NCBI RefSeq assembly: GCF_000015565.1
Contig: NC_008786.1
Location: forward strand, 3,770,501-3,834,500
DNA length: 64,000 nt
Direction of reading: 5' to 3'
Source of the DNA: Verminephrobacter eiseniae EF01-2
GTDB taxonomy: Bacteria > Pseudomonadota > Gammaproteobacteria > Burkholderiales > Burkholderiaceae_C
Made by a program: the position numbers and the translations under genes. This document shows positions 51,096-60,485 of this stretch, in pieces. Each line of letters begins with the position of its first letter. Position 1 is the first letter of the stretch. The notes below the pieces were generated by a model. That model was not told where the DNA came from. It did not search any database and saw only the letters and a program-made list of their open reading frames with translations.

Positions 51096-52277
51096 TCAAT
51101 GCCGGCGGTCATGCGCCGGAACGCGGATGCGCTGGCCGGCGCGATCGAACACGACGGCTTCGCCCAGATCGGGCGACAACTGCACCGGCTGGCCGGCGCA
51201 CAAGTCGCTGTAACCCTGGAGCACGAGCATGACCTCGGCGGCACTGGTGCCGTCCTCGTGGTGGGCGGTGTGGGCATGGTCGAGCCTGATGCTGACGATG
51301 GACTCGGCCCCGGCATGCTCGACGAGCACCACCTGGCCGGCCAGCAGGTCTTTGCCCCGGCCCGGACGCAGCGCATGCGGGCGGATGCCGAGCAGGACAT
51401 CGCGCGCCGTCGGCTGCTCCAATGCGGCCAGGTGCCCGGGCAGCGGCAGCAGCACCGGGCCAATGGCCAGGCCGCGCTGCGGCACGATGCGCGCTTCGAT
51501 CAGGTTCATCGGCGGCGTGCCGATGAAGCGGGCCACGAAGCTGTTGGCCGGGTCGGTGTAGATGTCGCGCGGCGTGCCGAACTGCTGCACCACGCCGTCG
51601 CGCATCAGCGCGATGCGCGTGCCCATGGTCATGGCTTCGATCTGGTCATGCGTCACATAGACGAAGGTGCTGCCCACTTCGCGGTGCAGTTTGATGATCT
51701 CGGCGCGCATCGAACTGCGCAGCTTGGCGTCGAGGTTGGACAGCGGCTCGTCCATCAGGAACACCTCGGGCTGGCGCACCAGCGCGCGCCCGAGCGCCAC
51801 ACGCTGGCGCTGCCCGCCCGATAGCGTTCGCGGGTACTGATCGAGCATGTCGGTCAGTGCCAGCGTCCTGGCCGTGCGCTCGACCAGGGCGCGCACCGCC
51901 GGCGTCTGCTCGATGCGCCGCTTGGCCAGGCCGCCGATCAGCGGCAGATGGAACCACCAGCGGTGCGCGCGCATGATCAGCGGGAAAGTGATGTTGCGCC
52001 GCACCGTCATATGCGGGTACAGCGCATAGGACTGGAACACGAAGGCCATGTCGCGCGCGCTGGGCGGCAAGGTATCGACGCGCCGCGCACCGACATGGAT
52101 TTCGCCGCTGCCGACTTGCTCCAGACCCGCCAGCATGCGCAGCAAGGTCGATTTGCCGCAGCCCGAAGGCCCGAGCAGCACCAGGAATTCGCGGTCGGCG
52201 ACATCGAACGTGATCTGATCGGCGACCTTCTTGCCACCGAAGCTCTTGCTCACGCCCCGCAGGGAGATGGCTGCCAT
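51096..52277 (-). CDS. Sugar ABC transporter ATPase (UgpC/MalK type)
   Basis: A 393-residue ATPase with a C-terminal regulatory OB domain. Walker A is GPSGCGKST, Q-loop FVFQSYALYPH, signature LSGGQRQRVALGRAL, Walker B VFLMDEPLSNLD, switch VTHDQIEAM. An insertion of about 25 residues (RAHRWWFHLPLIGGLAKRRI) in the helical domain is longer than in typical MalK. It drives the MalFG-type permeases encoded just upstream (22 bases). Confidence 0.92.
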   Translation of the reverse strand: MAAISLRGVSKSFGGKKVADQITFDVADREFLVLLGPSGCGKSTLLRMLAGLEQVGSGEIHVGARRVDTLPPSARDMAFVFQSYALYPHMTVRRNITFPLIMRAHRWWFHLPLIGGLAKRRIEQTPAVRALVERTARTLALTDMLDQYPRTLSGGQRQRVALGRALVRQPEVFLMDEPLSNLDAKLRSSMRAEIIKLHREVGSTFVYVTHDQIEAMTMGTRIALMRDGVVQQFGTPRDIYTDPANSFVARFIGTPPMNLIEARIVPQRGLAIGPVLLPLPGHLAALEQPTARDVLLGIRPHALRPGRGKDLLAGQVVLVEHAGAESIVSIRLDHAHTAHHEDGTSAAEVMLVLQGYSDLCAGQPVQLSPDLGEAVVFDRAGQRIRVPAHDRRH

Positions 52278-52299
52278 GATGGATGTGTCCGCAAAAGGC

Positions 52300-53121
52300 T
52301 CAGCCCTTGACGCTGCCGGCGGTCATGCCGGAGACGACATAGCGCTGCACGAAAAGGTAGAAGATGACGGCGGGCAGCGTGTACATCAGCCCGACGGACA
52401 TCACGGTATGCACGGGGGTGCTCAGTTCCCCGACGAATCCGGCCAGGCCGACCGAAGCGGTCTGCAAGCCCTGGTCGCTGATCAGCGTCTGGGCGAACAC
52501 ATATTCGTTCCAGCCGTGGAAGAAAGCGATCACGGCAGCGGCCGCCAGGGTGGGCGCCACCAGCGGCAGCACCACGGTCAGCACCAGCCCCAGGCGCGAG
52601 CAGCCGTCGATGCCGGCAGCCTCCTCGATGTCGATCGGCACGCCGTCAACCGCCCCCTTGAGGATCAGCGTGATCACCGGCACCGTGAACGCCGTATTGG
52701 CCAGGATCAGGCCCGTCAGGCTGTCGAGCAGGCCCAGTTGGCCGAAGATCGCGTACAACGGAACCACCAGCATGGCCTCGGGCAGCATCTGCGTGACAAA
52801 CAGCGCGACCCCCAGGATGGCGAGCGCCCGGCTGCGGTAGCGCGACAGCACATAGGCCGGAAAGAGCGCCAGCGCGATGCTCAGCGCCGCCGTGCCGAAG
52901 GCGACGATGGCGCTGTTCCTGAGCCAGACGGCAACGGCCGTGGCGCTGAACGCATGGCCGTAGACCGGCCATTGCGACCAGTCCGGCAGCAGTTGCGGCC
53001 TGGCCGCGAACAGGTTCGGCGACGCGGTCAGCGAGGTGACCAGCATCCAGTACAGCGGGAACGCGGCCACGCCCAGCAGCGCCAACACCAGCATCATGCG
53101 CAGCGCGTGCTGCCAACTCAT
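52300..53121 (-). CDS. Sugar ABC transporter permease (MalG type)
   Basis: A 273-residue permease with six hydrophobic segments and the EAA loop DIEEAAGIDGCSRLGLVLTVVLP. Start 53121 overlaps the MalF-type gene's stop by 4 bases. Short C-terminal tail SGMTAGSVKG is typical. Confidence 0.92.
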   Translation of the reverse strand: MSWQHALRMMLVLALLGVAAFPLYWMLVTSLTASPNLFAARPQLLPDWSQWPVYGHAFSATAVAVWLRNSAIVAFGTAALSIALALFPAYVLSRYRSRALAILGVALFVTQMLPEAMLVVPLYAIFGQLGLLDSLTGLILANTAFTVPVITLILKGAVDGVPIDIEEAAGIDGCSRLGLVLTVVLPLVAPTLAAAAVIAFFHGWNEYVFAQTLISDQGLQTASVGLAGFVGELSTPVHTVMSVGLMYTLPAVIFYLFVQRYVVSGMTAGSVKG

Positions 53122-54077
53122 CGCTGCCGTTCCCCGGGCGCTCGGCGCGCCACGGTCTTGCCGTGCCCGGCGCGCTGCATATGGCGGAAATAGACCACGG
53201 TGATGAGCAGCGCAATCGACAAGCCCACCATGCCGACAGCCGCACCCTGCCCCAGATCGCGGTAGACAAAGGCCCGCCGGTACAGCTCGATCACCAGGGT
53301 GTTGGTCGAGCCGATCGGGCCGCCCTGCGTCATCAGCCAGATCAGGTCGAAGCGGCGCAGGGACCAAATGCTCAGGAACAGCGCGAGCAGTGCCACCGAG
53401 GGCTGTATGCTCGGCCAGACCACGGCGCGAAATACGCTCAGCCGGTGCGCGCCGTCGATCACCGCAGCCTCGCGCAGCTCAGAGGAGACGCCTTGCAGCG
53501 CGGCCAGGATGACGACGGCGGCAAACGGAAAAATCTGCCAGATGGTCGTCAGCAACACCGCAGGCAAGGCCAGCGCCGGGCTGTCGAGCCAGCTCTCGAG
53601 CCGGGCCGACCCGCCGAGCGCGCCCAGCAGATGGTTGAAGATGCCGTACTGGCCGTTGTAGATCCAGACGAAGATCAGCGCCACGGCCACCGGCGGCGCG
53701 GCCCAGGGAATCGTCACCAACGCCCGCGCCAGGCCCCGTCCGCGAAACGGCGCATCCAGCAGCAGCGCCGCACCCAGGCCCAGCGCAATCGCCGCCACCA
53801 CGCAAACCACCGTGTAGATGGCGGTGATCAGCAAAACCTGGCGGAAGTCCTCCTGCGTCACCAGATCGATGTAGTTCTGCAACCCGACAAACACATGCTG
53901 GTCGGGCGTCAGCAACGCGGTCGAGGTGAAGCTCAGATAAAGCTCCTGCACCAGCGGATAGCCCTGGAACAGCAGCAAATAAAGGGCCACGGGCGCGGCG
54001 AACCAGTATGGCGTCCAGTCACGGCCCGGCCGCGCCGGCATGGCGGCGACCGGAGATGGCGCGGCATGGGGGCGCAT
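53118..54077 (-). CDS. Sugar ABC transporter permease (MalF type)
   Basis: A 319-residue permease with six hydrophobic segments and the EAA loop SSELREAAVIDGAHRLSVF. ATG 54077 gives an N-terminus of about 20 residues before the first helix (YWFAAPVALYLLLFQGYP); an internal ATG near 54041 is possible. It lies 37 bases behind the receptor gene. Confidence 0.9.
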   Translation of the reverse strand: MRPHAAPSPVAAMPARPGRDWTPYWFAAPVALYLLLFQGYPLVQELYLSFTSTALLTPDQHVFVGLQNYIDLVTQEDFRQVLLITAIYTVVCVVAAIALGLGAALLLDAPFRGRGLARALVTIPWAAPPVAVALIFVWIYNGQYGIFNHLLGALGGSARLESWLDSPALALPAVLLTTIWQIFPFAAVVILAALQGVSSELREAAVIDGAHRLSVFRAVVWPSIQPSVALLALFLSIWSLRRFDLIWLMTQGGPIGSTNTLVIELYRRAFVYRDLGQGAAVGMVGLSIALLITVVYFRHMQRAGHGKTVARRAPGERQR

Positions 54078-54114
54078 CGGGTGAATCGGGCGAGCCGGCG
54101 GCGCAGGCACGGGT

Positions 54115-55371
54115 TTACTTGCGCAGCACGCGCGCCAAGACCAAACGCTGGGCATCGTCCAGCGCCTTCTTCGGCGCCATGCCGCCCTGCAAGACCTTGA
54201 GCACCTGCTCGAGCACGATCTGCTGGATCTCCGGCGTCTTGGCCTCCAGGCCCGCAACCACCTGCGGAATGCCATGCGGAGCCTGCTCGTCATACACCTT
54301 CAGCCAGGGCTTGCTGGCCAGATCCTCCGGGCTGCGATCGACCACGGTGGCCACGCTGCTGGCGCCCAGAAGCTCTTGCAATTGCTTTTGGTTCCCGGGT
54401 TGCAGCGCCCACTTGACGAAGGCTTGCGCGGCCGCCTTGTGTTTGGTGTTGGCATTGATCGTGAGCGCGGTCAGCACCATGCCCTGCGCCCGGGTCGGAA
54501 ATGGCGCCGGCGCGGCCGCAAACGACAACTGCGGCGCCTGCTGGCTGAAGATGCCGGCCACGCCGCCGTTGTCGATCTCCATCGCCAGTTTGCGCTCCCA
54601 GAACATGCGCCGATAGGTGGCAGCATCCGCCCCCTTGGGAATCACGCCGGCGTCGTAGACTTTCTTGTAAGCGGCCACACCCTCGATCACCTTCGGGTCG
54701 TTCAGCGTCAGGCGACCCTGCGCATCGCTCCAGCGGCCGCCAAAGCCGTAGACGAAACTGCACAGGTCTTGCCAAAAGCCCGAACCCTCGGCCATCGTGG
54801 CGCGGTACGCAAAGCCGTAGACGCCGTTGCCGGTGGCAGCCTTGGCGCTGGCCAGGAATTCGTCGAAATCGGCCGGTGGCCTGCCGCCCTTGAGCAGCGC
54901 CGGGTTGTACAGCAGCACGTAATGGCTGATCTCGAAAGGCACGCCGTAGCGCTTGCCGCCGATGATCATGTGCCTGTCCGAGGCCGTGAACCGGTAGTCC
55001 TCGGCCTTGAGCAAGTCATCGAGCGCCAAGACGCGCCTGGCTTGTACCGCCGCGTAGTAGTCGATCAAGTCCATGCGCACCAGATCAGGCCCCGCGCCGC
55101 CGCCCATCTGCGTGAACACCGTCTTGGCAAAGCTCCCGAAGGGAATGGCGATGGGCTGGATTTCGGCAGCAGTCTGGCTCTGGTTGAACTTCCCGACCCA
55201 GGCCTTCAGGCGTTCGCCCCGACCAGCCTCGCTGAACGTGACGGCCGCAAAACTCAGCCTCGCCTTGTCTTGCGCCCGGAGCACCCGATGGCCGGCGAGC
55301 AGCGCGGCAGCAACGGCAACGCCGCTCCCCCTCAGGATACGGCGACGGGACGGGATGCTGAGGGAATGCAC
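54115..55371 (-). CDS. Sugar-binding protein, ABC family 1, with a twin-arginine signal
   Basis: A 418-residue receptor of the MalE/UgpB class. The N-terminus IPSRRRILRGSGVAVAAALLAG matches a twin-arginine signal, uncommon for this class. The mature part has FGSFAKTVFTQMGGGAGPDLVRMD and GGRWSDAQGRLTLNDPKVIE. GTG at 55371 is chosen because CCAGGAGACC sits just ahead; a GTG at 55401 is also open. First gene of the minus-strand operon that runs through the permeases, ATPase, dehydrogenase and hydratase. Confidence 0.88.
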   Translation of the reverse strand: MHSLSIPSRRRILRGSGVAVAAALLAGHRVLRAQDKARLSFAAVTFSEAGRGERLKAWVGKFNQSQTAAEIQPIAIPFGSFAKTVFTQMGGGAGPDLVRMDLIDYYAAVQARRVLALDDLLKAEDYRFTASDRHMIIGGKRYGVPFEISHYVLLYNPALLKGGRPPADFDEFLASAKAATGNGVYGFAYRATMAEGSGFWQDLCSFVYGFGGRWSDAQGRLTLNDPKVIEGVAAYKKVYDAGVIPKGADAATYRRMFWERKLAMEIDNGGVAGIFSQQAPQLSFAAAPAPFPTRAQGMVLTALTINANTKHKAAAQAFVKWALQPGNQKQLQELLGASSVATVVDRSPEDLASKPWLKVYDEQAPHGIPQVVAGLEAKTPEIQQIVLEQVLKVLQGGMAPKKALDDAQRLVLARVLRK

Positions 55372-55582
55372 GGGGGGGTCTCCTGGGTCATCGAAATGCA
55401 CACGGAATGCACAGCATGTCCTGGTATTTCAGAAAAACAAGCGGGGTTTCCACGAGATTCATCCGTGCTGCAAGCGCTCGCTGCTCGCAAGGAGGAAAGA
55501 GGAAGAAAGGTGGCAGGTGGCCTGGCCTGCACCGCCATACCGGCGCGGGTTGGCGCTGCTCGACACCCAGCATGTCAAGAAT

Positions 55583-55597
55583 GATAGTCATACTATC
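55583..55597. promoter_or_regulatory. 15-bp palindrome with GT-N3-AC core, candidate GntR-type operator
   Basis: GATAGTCATACTATC, perfectly symmetric around the central CAT. The GT-CAT-AC core is the pattern bound by GntR/FadR-class regulators. It lies in the 830-base space between the two divergent sugar operons (receptor start at 55371 on the minus strand, ATPase start at 56202 on the plus). The FadR-type protein at 62811 is a candidate to bind it. Confidence 0.5.
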
Positions 55598-55731
55598 TGT
55601 TCTGAATCGATGCTTCGTCAGGGTTTTTCCGGTAATTACGGCAAAGAAAGTCTGCCTATCATCGTTTCGCCACGCATTCCATCGCTGCAAGTTCTTCGAG
55701 CGGGTCAGGGGTCAGTCAACCGGGAGTCAAC

Positions 55732-55926
55732 GTGATCAACGCAATGGCGACCAGGCGTCGCGAGATCGTCCCACTCGGCGGCGCCGTGCTGGCTGCCGTG
55801 GCTGCAAGCGCTGACATGGCACAGGCCGGTCTGAACGGCTTTCAGGAATTCATGGCGGCACCCGAGCGCCGAGAGCAGATTCGACAGCGGCTGGAGGCCA
55901 CGCGCAAACGGGTCTGCCCATCCTGA
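55732..55926 (+). CDS. Small hypothetical protein between divergent sugar operons
   Basis: A 64-codon frame with GTG start at 55732 preceded by CGGGAGTCAAC. It has a basic start (MATRRREIVPLGG), a short hydrophobic segment (GAVLAAVAASADMAQAG) and a charged helical end (ERREQIRQRLEATRKR). It might be a small exported or membrane-associated peptide. No family recognised. The rest of this space (55372-56201) holds the palindrome at 55583 and short direct repeats (TTCACGAAGGTCACGAAGG near 55943), but no other gene. Confidence 0.35.
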   Translation: MINAMATRRREIVPLGGAVLAAVAASADMAQAGLNGFQEFMAAPERREQIRQRLEATRKRVCPS

Positions 55927-56201
55927 ATTCGTGGCGCTCGCATTCACGAAGGTCACGAAGGTTTTCATGTCGCCGTCGTCCGTCAAGCCCGGGTTCGCCG
56001 AATGCTTCGGAAGCGCCGACAAGAACGGGTCGATGCGCTGCCGTTTCAACCGACAGCGGCGGTTACCGCACGCTGTATGCCGCGCATGTGCGGCAGGCCG
56101 GCGCAGGCTGCGGCTCCGATCGTCTTGCCGGCCGGCGCGGCGCGGCTGTGCCACGGCATTTGCATCGACTACAGCCCAAACGATTTCAGGAGACGCGCAC
56201 C

Positions 56202-57335
56202 ATGGACGGCATCCAGATCACCGGACTCGACAAGCGCTATGGCGCGGTCGAGGTCATCAGGAACTTCAACCTCGAGATCGGGCGCGGCGAGTTCTTCGTG
56301 TTCCTTGGTCCGTCCGGTTGCGGCAAATCGACCTTGCTGCGCATGATCGCCGGTCTCGACTCGGTGTCGGCCGGGCAGATTCATATTGCCGGACGTGATG
56401 TCACGCAACTGGCGCCCGGTGCGCGCGGCGTGGCCATGGTGTTTCAGCACTACGCGCTGTACTCGCACATGACGGTCTACGAGAACATGGCGTTCGGCCT
56501 GCGCAATGTGCGCCTGCCTGCCGCCGAGATCGACCGGCGCGTGCAGGAGGCCGCCCGCATGCTGGAACTGGCGCCGCTGTTGCAGCGCCGGCCGGCGCAG
56601 ATGTCGGGCGGGCAGCGCCAGCGTGTGGCAATCGGTCGCGCCATTGTGAAGGACCCCTACGCCTTCCTCTTTGACGAGCCGCTGTCCAACCTCGATGCCG
56701 CCCTGCGCTCCCGCACCCGGGTCGAGCTTGCGCGGCTGCACCAGCGTTTGCAGTCGACCATGATTTTCGTCACGCACGACCAGGTGGAAGCCATGACCTT
56801 GGCCACCCGCATCGTCGTGATGAACGAGGGCAAGATCGAGCAGGTCGGGCGCCCGATGGATATCTACCGCCAGCCCGCTTCGCGCTTCGTGGCCGGCTTC
56901 ATTGGTTCGCCCGCCATGAATTTCATCGCGGTGGAACTGGCGGCTGAGCGCGTCGGCGCGGTTGCGGTGCGGCTGCCCGATGGCTCGGTGGTGCAAACCA
57001 CGGTGGCTGCTGCGGGTTTGCCCGGTGGTGGTCGTGGTGGCCGCAGTGCTCATTACACGCTCGGCGTTCGGCCGGAAGCGCTGGTGATCGACCATTCCGG
57101 GCAAGCCGGCCTGATTGCTGGCCGGGTGGAATTGGTCGAGCGGCTCGGCGACCAGACCCATGTCCATGTCGTGCTGGGTTGCGGCAGTTCCGTGGTCGCC
57201 CACGCCCATCGCGACAGTGAGATCGCGGCAGGCGCAACGGTGGGGCTGCGCCTCGATGCCGCAGCCGTCCATCTGTTTGACGAAGCGGGGACCGCATACC
57301 ATGCCCTGCCGCGCCAACCACGGGGTGCGGCATGA
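56202..57335 (+). CDS. Sugar ABC transporter ATPase (UgpC type) of the arabinoside operon
   Basis: A 377-residue ATPase. Walker A is GPSGCGKST, Q-loop MVFQHYALYSH, signature MSGGQRQRVAIGRAI, Walker B FLFDEPLSNLD, then a C-terminal regulatory domain. Start 56202 follows TCAGGAGACGCGCACC. Its stop overlaps the first permease (ATGA). Unlike the opposite operon, here the ATPase comes first and the receptor last. Confidence 0.93.
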   Translation: MDGIQITGLDKRYGAVEVIRNFNLEIGRGEFFVFLGPSGCGKSTLLRMIAGLDSVSAGQIHIAGRDVTQLAPGARGVAMVFQHYALYSHMTVYENMAFGLRNVRLPAAEIDRRVQEAARMLELAPLLQRRPAQMSGGQRQRVAIGRAIVKDPYAFLFDEPLSNLDAALRSRTRVELARLHQRLQSTMIFVTHDQVEAMTLATRIVVMNEGKIEQVGRPMDIYRQPASRFVAGFIGSPAMNFIAVELAAERVGAVAVRLPDGSVVQTTVAAAGLPGGGRGGRSAHYTLGVRPEALVIDHSGQAGLIAGRVELVERLGDQTHVHVVLGCGSSVVAHAHRDSEIAAGATVGLRLDAAAVHLFDEAGTAYHALPRQPRGAA

Positions 57336-58231
57336 AGGCGGTGGCGGACCATGGGCATGGGCGTGTGCATGGCGCGCGCTGGTCGAATGCCCTCTTCATC
57401 GCGCCCTTCCTGGCGGTCTACCTCGCGCTGCTGGTGGCGCCGCTGGTGCGCGGCATGTGGACCAGCCTGCAGGATCTGGACATGCTGTCGCAGACCTCCG
57501 AGTTCGTCGGCCTGAAGAATTTCGCGGACCTTTGGGGCGACGAGATTTTCATGGGTTCAGTGCGCAACACCTTCTGTTTCGTGCTGATGTCAACGCCGGT
57601 GTTCGTGGTGCTGGGCCTGGCGCTGGCGTTGGCGCTGAACCGGCCGGGCCGCACCGGCGCGGTGTTGCGCGCCATCTTCTTTGGCTCGTCGGTGCTGTCG
57701 GTGACGATCGTCACGCTGGTGTGGAAACTGGTGCTGATGCCGCACCACGGGCTGCTGGCGAACCTTGCGAACGCCGCCGGCCTGCCCGGGTTCTCGCCGC
57801 TGACGAGCGAAGCCTGGGCCTTGCCGACGATTGCCGCCGTCACGGTGTGGTGGATCATCGGTTTGCCGATGATGCTGTTTCTGGCCGCGCTGCAACAGGT
57901 GCCGGGCGAGGTCTATGAAGCCGCCGCGCTCGACAACTCGAGCCGCTGGCGCACGCTGGTGCACATCACCCTGCCGGCCATTCGCCGCACGGTGGTGCTG
58001 GTGGCCGTGATCGAGGTCATTCTCCAGTTCCAGGTATTCGGGCAGGCGCAACTGCTGACCCAGGGCGGCCCGAACAATAGTTCGCGGCCCGTCGTGCAGT
58101 TCATCTACGAATCCGGCTTCACGCACTGGACACTGGGCAATGCCGCCGCTGCCTCGCAGGTGCTGCTGGGCATCATGCTGGTCGCCATGGCGCTCCAGAT
58201 GTGGGTGTCCGGCCGCAAGGAGGCGTTCTGA
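57332..58231 (+). CDS. Sugar ABC transporter permease (MalF type)
   Basis: A 299-residue permease with six hydrophobic segments and the EAA loop PGEVYEAAALDNSSRWRTLVH. It shows VFGQAQLLTQGGPNNSSRPV in the last periplasmic region, typical for the family. Overlaps the ATPase stop; the second permease starts 1 base after its stop. Confidence 0.92.
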   Translation: MKAVADHGHGRVHGARWSNALFIAPFLAVYLALLVAPLVRGMWTSLQDLDMLSQTSEFVGLKNFADLWGDEIFMGSVRNTFCFVLMSTPVFVVLGLALALALNRPGRTGAVLRAIFFGSSVLSVTIVTLVWKLVLMPHHGLLANLANAAGLPGFSPLTSEAWALPTIAAVTVWWIIGLPMMLFLAALQQVPGEVYEAAALDNSSRWRTLVHITLPAIRRTVVLVAVIEVILQFQVFGQAQLLTQGGPNNSSRPVVQFIYESGFTHWTLGNAAAASQVLLGIMLVAMALQMWVSGRKEAF

Positions 58232-58232
58232 C

Positions 58233-59066
58233 ATGAACATCGTCGGCAACAATCTGGCCGACCGCCTGGTGCTTGCGGCGGTCATTGCGCTGGCCATCGT
58301 GTGGGTGGCGCCGCTCATGTGGGTGTTCGCGCTCTCGTTCAAGCCGAACGAGTTTCTCACGCAGCGCACCGATGTGATCTTCTCCGGCCCGTTCACCCTC
58401 AAGAACTACATCGACATCATCGGCACCTCGGCGGTGTTCCGGTGGATCGTCAACAGCATCATCGTCGCGCTATCGCAAACCCTGGCCATGCTGGTGCTGG
58501 CCTCGCTGGCGGGCTACGGCTTCGCCCGCACCGAGTTCCCCGGCAAGAATGTGCTGTTCGTTCTGGTGCTGGCCGGGCTGGCCGTGCCGGAGCAGGCCAT
58601 CATCGTGCCCTTGCACCTGATGTTTGCCGACCTCGAGATGCACAACACCTACACGGCGCTGATCCTGCCCCGGCTGGCAATGCCCTTTGGCGTGTACTTG
58701 ATGACGCAGTACTTCAAGGCGATTCCGCGCGATATCGAGGAAGCAGCGCTGCTCGACAATGCCTCGCGCCTGAAGATTTTTTTCCGGGTGATCCTGCCGC
58801 TATCGATCCCCGCGCAGGCGACCCTGGGCATCTTCACCTTCCTGCATGCGTGGAACGATTATCTGTGGCCGCTGATTTCGGCGTCCAAACCGGAGATGTA
58901 CACGCTCACCCTGGGGCTGGCGTCCACCCAGTCCAACTTCGGCCAGTCCGAAGGCATCGGCTACCTGATGTCGCAAGCGGTGTTCGCAGGGCTGCCGGTG
59001 TTCATCCTCTACCTGTTTTTCCAGAAATACATCATTGCGGCGGTGTCCGGCACGACCGTGAAGTGA
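58233..59066 (+). CDS. Sugar ABC transporter permease (MalG type)
   Basis: A 277-residue permease with six hydrophobic segments and the EAA loop DIEEAALLDNASRLKIFFRV; C-terminus AAVSGTTVK. Start 58233 has CAAGGAGG ahead of it, within the end of the previous gene. Confidence 0.92.
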   Translation: MNIVGNNLADRLVLAAVIALAIVWVAPLMWVFALSFKPNEFLTQRTDVIFSGPFTLKNYIDIIGTSAVFRWIVNSIIVALSQTLAMLVLASLAGYGFARTEFPGKNVLFVLVLAGLAVPEQAIIVPLHLMFADLEMHNTYTALILPRLAMPFGVYLMTQYFKAIPRDIEEAALLDNASRLKIFFRVILPLSIPAQATLGIFTFLHAWNDYLWPLISASKPEMYTLTLGLASTQSNFGQSEGIGYLMSQAVFAGLPVFILYLFFQKYIIAAVSGTTVK

Positions 59067-59108
59067 TGACCCATCGATGACCCATCAATGACCGATAAGG
59101 AGACACGC

Positions 59109-60443
59109 ATGAAGATGACATCGCACCTGGCCGCCATTGGCCTGCTCGCCTGCGCTGCGGGCAGTGCGCTGGCCCAGGCCAGAACGGAGATCACGCTGGC
59201 GCGCTTTTTCGGCTCTTGCGAGGCCGACTACGGCAAATCGATCGACGTGAAAGCAGCGCGTGGCGAGTGCGGCATCATCACGACGCTGGTCAACAAATTC
59301 AATGCGACCAACAAGGACAACATCGTCGTCAAGCCGCAGATCGTGGAGTGGGGCCCGTACTACGACCAACTCACGGCGCGCATCGTGGCGCGCGATGTGC
59401 CGACCATCGCGGTCATGCACGAATCATCGCTGGGCGACTTCGTCCATCGCAAACTGATCGAGCCGATGGACGACAGTTTCAAGTCGGTGGGCATCGACAC
59501 GGCGCAGTTCAGCGATCAGGCCCGGGCCGGGACCAGTTTCTCCGGCAAAACCTACGCGCTGCCTTTCGACACCCACGCCTGGCTCTGGCATTTCAACCTG
59601 AACCTCATGAAGAAGGCGGGCCTGACCAAACCGGACGGCAGCCCCGTCATTCCAGGCTCGCCGGAAGAACTGTTCGCCCAGGCCAGGCAGTTCAAACAGG
59701 CCACGGGCAAGCCCTACTTCGCGTGGCAAACGGTCAACTCGTCGGCGTCCTACATGCGCACGTTTCTCACGCTGCTCTATCAGCAGAACGGCGCCAAGCT
59801 GTTTACGGATGGCGCCAAGCCGCGCATCGACATGAAGTCGCCGCAGGCGACCAAGGCGCTGAAGCTGATGAACCAGATCTACAGCGAAGGTCTGGTCATG
59901 ACCGGCCTCGACTACGGCCCCTCCAACCAGGCCTTTGTCAATGGCGAGGTCGGCGTTGTCGTCGTGGGCACCTGGAAGATCGACGACTTCGTGGCGCAAG
60001 CCGAGAAAGCCGACACCCCCTTGGCAAAAGGCTATGCGGTCTATCCCTTCCCGCAGTTGTTCGACCAGAAAGCGGTGTGCGCCGACGGCCACAGTTGGGT
60101 GATGCTCAAGGGCGGGGCCAAGGACGAGGCCAGCCGCAAGGCCGCGCTCGCCTTTCTGAAGTTCATCTGGGACAACGACGTGGAATGGGCGCGCACCGGC
60201 CACCTGCCGATCAGCAAGCTGACACTGTCCAGCCCGGGGTTCAAAGCCTTGCCGATGCGCAGCAACATCGCCGAGATATCCGCCAGCGGCCGCGGCATAC
60301 CGCTGTCCATTCCGCGCCAGCGGGCGATACAAATCGCGGTAGACCAAGAGATAGGCAACATGCTGACCAGCAAGAAGTCCTTGAAGGACATGCAGAACGC
60401 CGCCGAGACGCGCGTCAACAAACTGCTCGATTCGGTGCGCTGA
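59109..60443 (+). CDS. Sugar-binding protein, ABC family 1, of the arabinoside operon
   Basis: A 444-residue receptor with a Sec signal peptide (LAAIGLLACAAGSALAQA). The mature part begins RTEITLARFFGSCEADYG. Cysteines in GSCEADYG and RGECGIITT could form a disulfide. It shows ALPFDTHAWLWHFNLNLMKK and GVVVVGTWKIDDF, common in receptors for pentoses or oligosaccharides. Start 59109 follows AAGGAGACACGC. It precedes an arabinofuranosidase by 42 bases, so arabinose-containing oligosaccharides are the likely ligands. Confidence 0.9.
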   Translation: MKMTSHLAAIGLLACAAGSALAQARTEITLARFFGSCEADYGKSIDVKAARGECGIITTLVNKFNATNKDNIVVKPQIVEWGPYYDQLTARIVARDVPTIAVMHESSLGDFVHRKLIEPMDDSFKSVGIDTAQFSDQARAGTSFSGKTYALPFDTHAWLWHFNLNLMKKAGLTKPDGSPVIPGSPEELFAQARQFKQATGKPYFAWQTVNSSASYMRTFLTLLYQQNGAKLFTDGAKPRIDMKSPQATKALKLMNQIYSEGLVMTGLDYGPSNQAFVNGEVGVVVVGTWKIDDFVAQAEKADTPLAKGYAVYPFPQLFDQKAVCADGHSWVMLKGGAKDEASRKAALAFLKFIWDNDVEWARTGHLPISKLTLSSPGFKALPMRSNIAEISASGRGIPLSIPRQRAIQIAVDQEIGNMLTSKKSLKDMQNAAETRVNKLLDSVR

Positions 60444-60485
60444 TGCCCGCCCTCCATCCCCCCTTTCATCCATCAAGGACAAGAC

